This document shows, piece after piece, positions 6,643-11,857 of a stretch of 11,857 nucleotides of DNA. Under the pieces are notes generated by a model. It searched no databases. It saw only the letters and a list, made by a program, of their open reading frames with translations, and was not told where the DNA came from. Every line of letters begins with the position of its first letter. The stretch's first letter is position 1. Source of the DNA: Chrysochromulina tobinii (taxonomy: Eukaryota; Haptophyta; Prymnesiales; Chrysochromulinaceae); assembly GCA_001275005.1 (NCBI GenBank), contig JWZX01001500.1, positions 1 to 11,857 on the forward strand. Reading direction: 5' to 3'. The translations under genes were made by a program, and so were the position numbers.

Positions 6643-8328
6643 ATGGCGGCCCCGCCATGTCTGCGCTCGAGCTGGCGCTCTCGCGTTGCACGTCGCTGCT
6701 GCACCCAGAACCTGCGGGCGCTGTGGATCACGTTCGTGCTGAACACCACATTCACCATGGCTCAGACCGCAGGCGCGACGGCGGCTCATAGCCTCGCGCT
6801 CATGGGCGACACGGCCACGATGGCCGTCGATAGCGTGACGTATGCAATCAACATTGGCGCCGAGTATCATAAAGAGACGGTGGGCCCGCGAGCTGCTGCG
6901 CGCATCGAGATCGGTGCGTCGCTGCTCTCCGTCGTCGCGCTGGTGGCCGTCACCATCTCGATTGTCATCAGCGCCGTTGCGAGGCTGTCCGAGGCTGCGG
7001 CCGAGAAGGACGAGGACGTCGACCCGCTCATCATGCTCATCTTCACGTCGATGAACCTCGCAGTCGACATTGGTATGTGCGGCTCGATCGTGCTGCGCCG
7101 AACCAGCGGGCTCGGCGCAATCGGTCGGTGCATCTGCTGCGGCTGCTGCGACGGCGGCGACGGCGGAGGAGGCAGCAAGGGCAGCCTTGGGCTTCCAGTG
7201 CGAAGCGCGTCCACCGAGATTGCACCGCAGGTGGAGTCGTCGGACCGGCGGCGATGCCAAGGCATGCCAGCGGCACGCTCACACCAGCCTCGGCTCCTGA
7301 GCTCGCCCCGGAGATTGGGCGGCAGGTTGGGCGGCAGATTGCGAGAAACGGCTGGCAGTGGCGTGGAGCAGCAGCGGTATACAGCGGTGCACGCGCTGCC
7401 GGCGGCCGAGATGGAAGAGGGGGCGGAGACGGAGGAGGGGGCGGAGATGGAGGCGGCGGAGGCGGAGGCAGCGGAGACGGAGGCGGCGGAGGCGGAGGCG
7501 GCGGAGGCGGCGGCAGAGGCGGCGGTGGTGGCGGCCAAGATGGTGGCGGTGGTGGCGGCAGCGGCGAAGGAGGAGGCGGCGGAGGTGGCGGAGGCGCAGG
7601 CGCAGGCATTGCACGTGATAGCGGGCACACCGGGCGATGTAGCGGGCACACCAGGCGATGTAGTGGGCACATCGGGCGCTCATACAGCCTCATCAGCCTC
7701 ATCAGCGGCCGCATCCCCTCGGGAGCGACGTGCGAATCTGGACGAATCTCCTCATATCTCCACGGCCAATCTGGACGAATCTCCTCATATCTCCACGGCC
7801 AATCTGGACGAATCTCCTCATGTCTCCACGGCCATCAACGGCGATGCATTCAGCAATGGCGGTGCCGGCGATGAAGGCGGCAACGGCGGCGCCGGCGCCG
7901 GCGCTGCTCACCTGCCGAGCTCGAATCTCCTGCCGAGCTCGAATCTGCCGATCTCGAATCTCGAGCCGTTCTCGCGGATGGTGGCCGATCTGGACGTATC
8001 TCCCCGTCAGGATCTCAACCTGTGCTCGGCGTTTGCGCACGTGCTCGCGGATACCATGCGCACGCTCACCGTGATGACGTGCGCACTCCTGGTCGCCTTC
8101 GGTGGTGTGGATGCGCTGACCGCGGACGCTGTGGGATCTCTCGTCGTGAGTGCCATCATTGCACTGGTGGCAGCGTATGTGCTCTACGAGGCGTGCGTGC
8201 AAGCGCTCGCGCTCCGTACTGAGCAGCCCAGCCACATAGACGCCGACGGAGGCGCCCTCAGCGGCTCCAGCAGCCGCAGCGGCGGCGGCGGCAGTAGCAG
8301 CGGCAGACAGGCGCAGAGCCGACGGTGA
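6643..8328 (+). CDS. Cation diffusion facilitator (ZnT-like) transporter with giant low-complexity loop
   Basis: 561 aa from the ATG at 6643, which is the first ATG in this frame after the GH18 stop (G at -3 and +4). The 145 bp between the two genes holds no other gene. Predicted membrane segments: about 27-46, 47-70, 90-113, 129-151, 459-485 and 494-517, the six-helix CDF plan. Helix 2 has LMGDTATMAVDSVTYAIN and helix 5 has FAHVLADTMRTL. The latter is the HxxxD metal site of CDF proteins (H466, D470). In helix 2 the second ligand (D63) is kept, but the position usually His or Asp is Thr59. The protein presumably exports Zn2+ or another divalent ion from the cytosol by proton exchange. The helix 4-5 loop (about 152-458) is Ala/Glu-rich with two tandem repeats, not His-rich as in ZnT proteins. 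Only about 44 residues follow helix 6, so the usual C-terminal metal-sensing domain seems absent. An intron hidden in the loop cannot be excluded. Confidence 0.78.
   Translation: MAAPPCLRSSWRSRVARRCCTQNLRALWITFVLNTTFTMAQTAGATAAHSLALMGDTATMAVDSVTYAINIGAEYHKETVGPRAAARIEIGASLLSVVALVAVTISIVISAVARLSEAAAEKDEDVDPLIMLIFTSMNLAVDIGMCGSIVLRRTSGLGAIGRCICCGCCDGGDGGGGSKGSLGLPVRSASTEIAPQVESSDRRRCQGMPAARSHQPRLLSSPRRLGGRLGGRLRETAGSGVEQQRYTAVHALPAAEMEEGAETEEGAEMEAAEAEAAETEAAEAEAAEAAAEAAVVAAKMVAVVAAAAKEEAAEVAEAQAQALHVIAGTPGDVAGTPGDVVGTSGAHTASSASSAAASPRERRANLDESPHISTANLDESPHISTANLDESPHVSTAINGDAFSNGGAGDEGGNGGAGAGAAHLPSSNLLPSSNLPISNLEPFSRMVADLDVSPRQDLNLCSAFAHVLADTMRTLTVMTCALLVAFGGVDALTADAVGSLVVSAIIALVAAYVLYEACVQALALRTEQPSHIDADGGALSGSSSRSGGGGSSSGRQAQSRR
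7405..7605 (+). repeat. Polypurine GGC/GAG-rich low-complexity tract in the transporter gene
   Basis: The plus strand is almost entirely G and A with scattered C, built from GAGGCGGAG, GGCGGCGG and related units. In the reading frame it gives Glu/Ala repeats (AEAAETEAAEAEAAEAA). Such tracts expand by slippage and can form two-layer G-quadruplexes or triplex DNA. Confidence 0.75.
7621..7683 (+). repeat. 21-bp coding tandem repeat (AGTPGDV x3)
   Basis: Three units of 21 bp start at 7621, 7642 and 7663. They encode AGTPGDV, AGTPGDV and the diverged VGTSGAH in the cytosolic loop of the transporter. The third copy has several substitutions, so decay runs in the 3' direction. Confidence 0.9.
7732..7830 (+). 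repeat. 33-bp coding tandem repeat (ANLDESPHIST x3)
   Basis: Three 33-bp units at 7732-7764, 7765-7797 and 7798-7830 encode ANLDESPHIST, ANLDESPHIST and ANLDESPHVST. Only a few bases differ, implying recent expansion. The SPH/ST motif could be phosphorylated; each copy adds one His. Confidence 0.95.
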
Positions 8329-8351
8329 ACGTGGACGCCTTTTCGTAACTG

Positions 8352-8374
8352 AAGGTTACTGTAAGAGTAACCTT
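8352..8374. terminator. Perfect 9-bp hairpin just after the transporter stop
   Basis: AAGGTTACT (8352-8360) and AGTAACCTT (8366-8374) are exact reverse complements around a 5-base GTAAG loop, 24 bp after the transporter stop. In RNA this would be a short stem-loop in the 3' UTR. A role in 3'-end formation or mRNA stability is only an inference. There is no U-tract, so it is not a bacterial-type terminator. Confidence 0.45.
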
Positions 8375-8582
8375 GTGATTATGGCGGTGTACGGCCACGG
8401 TGCGGCGGCGTGAATTGCGACAATTTCGTTTGCGGGCTCCCCGGGGCCGCGGAGCGAGTAAAAAATCTCGAGCACGTAATTTCGAATTAAATCGAATATG
8501 CAATATGAATTCGGTACAGATCAAAGAACTGCACGCGCGCCGATCGGTCCCGCCGGCCGCCGCGCTCCGGACCCCCACGTAA

Positions 8583-8629
8583 GGGGGTAGGTCTGAGGGG
8601 TAGACTGAGGGGTAGGTAAGGGGCGGGGG
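8583..8629 (+). promoter_or_regulatory. G-quadruplex-forming motif in the convergent region
   Basis: Five G-runs lie at 8583-8587 (5), 8597-8600 (4), 8609-8612 (4), 8620-8623 (4) and 8625-8629 (5), with spacers of 9, 8, 7 and 1 bases. The first runs are spaced by the related units TAGGTCTGA and TAGACTGA. Four tracts of four or more G satisfy the usual G4 rule. A 10-bp inverted repeat (GTAAGGGGGT at 8579-8588, ACCCCCTTAC at 8658-8667) encloses it. It could pause convergent polymerases; this is untested. Confidence 0.6.
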
Positions 8630-8757
8630 TAGGCCGCCGCGCTCGGCGCGGCGCGGGACCCCCTTACCGCGACCCACCCGACGCTCTACCGATCCTCTAC
8701 CGATCTCCCCCGAGCACGACTTCACTCTACAGAATCCCCACATAGTGAACCTCATCA

Positions 8758-11666
8758 TCAGCCCTGCTCACGCCGCGTCCATTTCATCAGGTGGTGTCCA
8801 TGCAGGGACCTGGCGGCCTCTTCCTCCTGCGAGAGCGCCACCGCGCAGCGGCGCGTCTCAGCGTGCTCCGGCCCGAGGACGGTCCTCATGCGCTCGAGAG
8901 CCGCTTTCAGCGGGCTGAGCCCTCCGCCTGCCGCGCACTCGAGCCGGGCGTGGACGGCCTCGAGCATCAGCGTCGTGTCCACCGTCGGGCCCAGCGCCGC
9001 ACGCGCCGTGCTGAGCACGCGTGCATCCACGAGCGCGCGGGCGCTCTCGATGCGGCCTTGCGCGCGGCGCACGTCTGCGAGCCAGGCTTGCGAGCGAAGC
9101 CGGGTGCGATGGCCCTCTGCGAGCGTCCCGGCGCAGCCGCCGTGTGCTTCGAGGAGCAAGGTCTCGGCCTCGCCCAGCCGGCCCTGGTCGTGCAGGAGCC
9201 GCCCGAGGTTGTTGATGAAGGTGAGCGTCTGCGAATGCCGATCGCCAAGCGTCGCACGTCCCGCCTCGAGCGCCTCGCAGAACAACACTTCCGCCTCGTC
9301 GAGCTTGCCCTGGTCGTACAGCAGCTTGCCCACGTCACTGATGGAGTTGAGCGTCTGCGGGTGCCGACTGCCGAGGGTCGCACGCGTCGCCTCGAGCGCC
9401 TCGCGGAGCAACACTTCCGCCTCATGGAACTCGCCCTGGTCCCGGAGCAGCGTCCCCAGATTATTCATCGAGATGAGGGTGTGCGGATGCCGATCGCCGA
9501 GCGTCGCACGCCTTGCCTCGAGCGCCTCGCGGTACAGCACGCCCGCCTCGTCGAGTTTGCCCTGGCCTGCAGCAGCCCCCCCAGATTGTTAATCGAGGCA
9601 AGCGTGTCCGGATGCCGATTGCCGAGAGTCGCACGCCGCACCTCGAGCACCTCGCGGCACAAGAACCCTGCCTCGTCGAGCTTACCCAGCGCGTACAGCA
9701 GATACCCGAAATTGTTGATCGAGATGAGCGTCTCTGGGTGCTGATTGCCGAGCGTCGCACGCTTCGCCTCGAGCGCCTCGCGGTACAAGACTCCCGCCTC
9801 CTCGAACTTGCTCTGCTGGGCCAGCAGTGACGCCAGATTATTGATCGAGGTGAGCGTGTTCGGGTGCCGATCGCCGTGCGTCGCACGCTCCGCCCCGAGC
9901 GCCTCGCGATACAGCACGCCCGCCTCCTCGAGCTTGCCCTGGTGGTGCAGCAGCAACCCTAAGTTATTGATCGAGACAAGTGTGTTCGGGTGCTGATTGC
10001 CGAGCGTCGCACGTCCCGCCTCGAGCGCCTCGTGGAACAAAACCTGCGCCTCCTCGAGCTTGCCCTGGTCCTGCAGCAGACGACCCAGGTTATGCTGCAG
10101 CACCGACATCGCCCGCTCCTGGCTCGGAATACGCATCAGAGCCGCGCGGCCCTCCGCCGCGAGCCACTCGCGCAGCGACGCGCACACCGTCGTTGTCACC
10201 GCGCCGATGCCGCCCTCGAGCTTCGCCACCTCGGCCAGGATGTAGTCGCGGTCCTCGACCATGGTGATCTGCGCGTCGGCCGCGTCGATGCCCGCCACGA
10301 TGCCCGCAATCTCGCCAAAGCGCCTCGTCAGCAGCGCCGCGAAGCCGTTCACGTCCGCGGGCGCGAGCACCACGTGAAGCGTCGCGCCCTTGGCGAGCGC
10401 CTTGACGAGCTCGAACAAGCACCACGCGCGCGTCATCGCGCCCGGCCCGCGGCGCATCCAGCGGGCGGGCGGCTCGCCGCGCTCGGGCAGCAAAAAGGGC
10501 TGGTTGGGCGCGCGCCACTTGGCCGTGAGCGGCGAGCAGTACAGGAGGAGCTCGCTGATGGCCGCCATCGCATCGGCAAACACGTGGTCCGTGTCCTCCT
10601 TACGCGCCGTGTGCTCCTCGCTGCCCCGGGGGTAGCGGCCGGCATCAAACTCGCCCGAGAGCAGCGTCTGCGAGGCCGCAAAGATGTCGATCCACACGTA
10701 GCGCGTCACGCCGTCGGCGGCCTCGAGCTCGGCCAGCCTGCGCTCGATGGCGTCGAGCATGTCGCCCAGCTTCGTCCCCTCCCACGAGTACGAGAAGAAG
10801 GTGGTCGCGAGGCCGATGAGCGCGTCCGCCACCTCGCCGCGCGCCTCGGCCGTGAGCGCGAGCGACTCGATGAGCGAGAGCCCCGTCGAGCGCGTGAGCG
10901 CGCACACGCTCCACTTGAAGCCCTTCTTCTTGATCAGGTCGCTCATCAGCATGCCGAGCGCGCCGCGCGCGCGGTAGAAGCGCCGGATGGCGCGCAGCAT
11001 CGCTCGGGTGATGCCGCGCCGGCCGCTCGGCAGGCGGCGCGCGTGCGGGCGCACCGGCACGTCGAGCGATCCCTTGGGCACGCGCGCCGCTGCGATCGCG
11101 TCGAAGAGCGCGTCGGCGAGGGCGTCGGCCGCATCATCTGCCGCATCATCTGTCGAGCCGAGCCGCGCTCTGGGAGCAGACGCGGCACCCGAGGTCGCCG
11201 CCGCACCCGCAAGGAACGCGGGCGCGGCCGCAGCGCCGCTGCTCGCCCCAAACGTGAACAGCCCGCCCGCATGAGGCGTCGTCCCGCCAAAGGCGAAGGT
11301 GGGCGCCGGAGTCGAGGCACCAGGCTCCATCTTGCGAGCGAGGAGACTAGTGTCCTTACTGTCCTCACTCGGGGCCGCGCTGAACTCACTCGGGGCCGCT
11401 TGAGCCCCGATCATAGAGCCAAGATCTTCATTGCCTGCGCCCCCATGATGCTTCTTAGCCTTGTTTGCATCGCGCTCGGGGAGCTCGTCGACGTCAATGA
11501 CCTCGTCGGCTGCCTGTCCGCGCTTCGACCCACGCGCGGATGAGCGGCCAGCGGGCGCAGAAGCCTTTGAAGGCCCTTGCTCCCGCTCATCCCCGCTCTC
11601 ACCAGCTTCCATGCACGTTTCATAGAAGCTTGGCCCATTCTGCTTCGTCTTCCTGCCCCTGGGCAT
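8758..11666 (-). CDS. TIR-like domain plus kinesin-light-chain-type TPR protein, interrupted by a one-base frameshift
   Basis: Reading starts at the ATG at 11666, the first ATG after an in-frame stop at 11784-11786. The frame runs to a TGA at about 9465, but a one-base deletion at 9565/9566 moves the homologous frame to one ending at 8758. Together they would encode about 969 aa. The N-terminus is disordered, with a SUMO-interaction-like DEVIDVDELPE and GGLFTFGASSG. About residues 285-460 look like a TIR fold: FFSYSWEGTKLGDML (from 290), YVWIDIFAASQ (W325, D327), AISELLLYCSP, and TRAWCLFELVKAL. The last matches the WCLxEL motif of TIR proteins, so E419 aligns with the catalytic Glu of TIR NADases. 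From about 505 come eight good and one or two decayed 42-residue TPRs of the form LYREALEARRATLGxxHPxTLxSINNLG. TPRs bind proteins; TIR domains act in signalling or NAD cleavage. It is either a pseudogene in the making or a read error. Confidence 0.72.
9175..10130 (-). repeat. 126-bp tandem repeat array encoding the TPRs
   Basis: The conserved unit marker (GAGCTTGCCCTGG and variants) begins at 9175, 9301, 9427, 9553, 9678, 9804, 9930 and 10056. All intervals are 126 bp except 9553 to 9678, which is 125 bp. Each unit encodes a 42-residue TPR. The stretch around GCCTCGAGCGCCTCG is nearly identical between units, suggesting recent amplification or gene conversion. Confidence 0.93.
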
Positions 11667-11836
11667 CGAGCCTTGCCGATTGGTGCCTTCAGCGCACACC
11701 CCGCGTGCCTGGGGTTCTAGTTGAGGAGAACCAGAGGAGAGAACGAAACGCCGTTTCGACCCACGTGCTGCTGCTGCTGCTGTTCAACACAACGCGCACA
11801 CGCTCCGGACCCCCAAGCACGAGAGCCACTATCACT
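11667..11836. promoter_or_regulatory. Upstream region of the TIR-TPR gene, possibly a divergent promoter
   Basis: This 170-bp stretch precedes the minus-strand ATG at 11666. It holds one CACGTG (11762-11767), the same palindrome clustered between the first two genes. Five CTG repeats follow directly (11768-11782; CAG on the transcribed strand). No TATA box is evident. Confidence 0.45.
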
Positions 11837-11857
11837 ATGGACGGAGGTGTGGCCGAC
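11837..11857 (+). CDS. Possible start of a divergent gene running out of the window
   Basis: An ATG at 11837 has A at -3 and G at +4, a strong eukaryotic start context, and is followed by an open frame (MDGGVAD) to the window edge. Seven codons are too few to identify anything. The position fits a head-to-head gene pair, but a chance ATG is equally possible. Confidence 0.2.

Larger units (their letters stand above)
8329..8757. other. Convergent intergenic region (429 bp) between transporter and TPR gene
   Basis: Both neighbours end here, so it should hold two 3' UTRs and polyadenylation sites. It contains a hairpin (8352-8374), an AT-rich island at 8478-8516 (GTAATTTCGAATTAAATCG and onwards) in otherwise GC-rich DNA, a G-quadruplex block (8583-8629) and a pyrimidine-rich stretch (8657-8740). 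I see no canonical AATAAA and no gene. Confidence 0.7.

Noticed and set aside
7043-7714. Long minus-strand proline-rich frame opposite the transporter loop
   Set aside because: It is the complement of the GGC/GAG tract; the plus frame joins the transmembrane halves of a recognisable CDF protein.
9565-9566. Intron or programmed frameshift at the TPR break
   Set aside because: The 125-bp versus 126-bp spacing shows a simple one-base loss; there is no GT-AG pair or slippery sequence that would explain it better.
11667-11699. Extension of the TIR-TPR protein to a GTG at 11699
   Set aside because: A GTG start is unlikely in a nuclear gene. The ATG at 11666 is the first ATG after an in-frame stop.

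Overview
The window is nuclear DNA from a GC-rich eukaryote, most likely a unicellular alga or related protist. The evidence is spliceosomal introns in a chromatin remodeller, a secretory glycoside hydrolase with a Thr/Ala/Pro-rich linker, and long Ala/Glu/Gly low-complexity stretches. A large 42-residue TPR array and ATG starts with purines at -3 point the same way. A haptophyte-type alga is my best guess, but this is an inference from composition and gene style, not from a marker gene.

Layout. (1) Positions 1-4463, minus strand: a five-exon ISWI-like SNF2 ATPase. It has an N-terminal PHD finger, a complete helicase core, an acidic tract with nuclear localisation signals, and a second zinc module that resembles the PHD-C5HCH pair of NSD methyltransferases. 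A long coiled coil follows, and the gene leaves the window at base 1. (2) 4464-5066: a head-to-head intergenic region with three CACGTG palindromes. (3) 5067-6497, plus: a secreted GH18 (chitinase-like) protein with an 11-residue tandem-repeat linker and an eight-cysteine C-terminal domain. (4) 6643-8328, plus: a cation diffusion facilitator (ZnT-like) membrane protein with a loop of about 300 residues of low-complexity repeats. (5) 8329-8757: a convergent intergenic region with a perfect 9-bp hairpin and a strong G-quadruplex motif. (6) 8758-11666, minus: a TIR-like domain followed by a kinesin-light-chain-type TPR array, interrupted by a one-base deletion that can be measured from the 126-bp repeat register. 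(7) 11667-11857: its upstream region, with a possible divergent gene starting at 11837.

The genes do not look like one pathway; the layout is a normal compact eukaryotic neighbourhood with divergent and convergent pairs. The two most interesting proteins are the double-PHD ISWI-like remodeller and the TIR-like/TPR protein, whose design recalls immune receptors or signalling NADases. A recurring theme is tandem repetition. Repeats with 33-bp units occur independently in an intron, in the GH18 linker and in the transporter loop, and the SNF2 introns share two short sequence modules.
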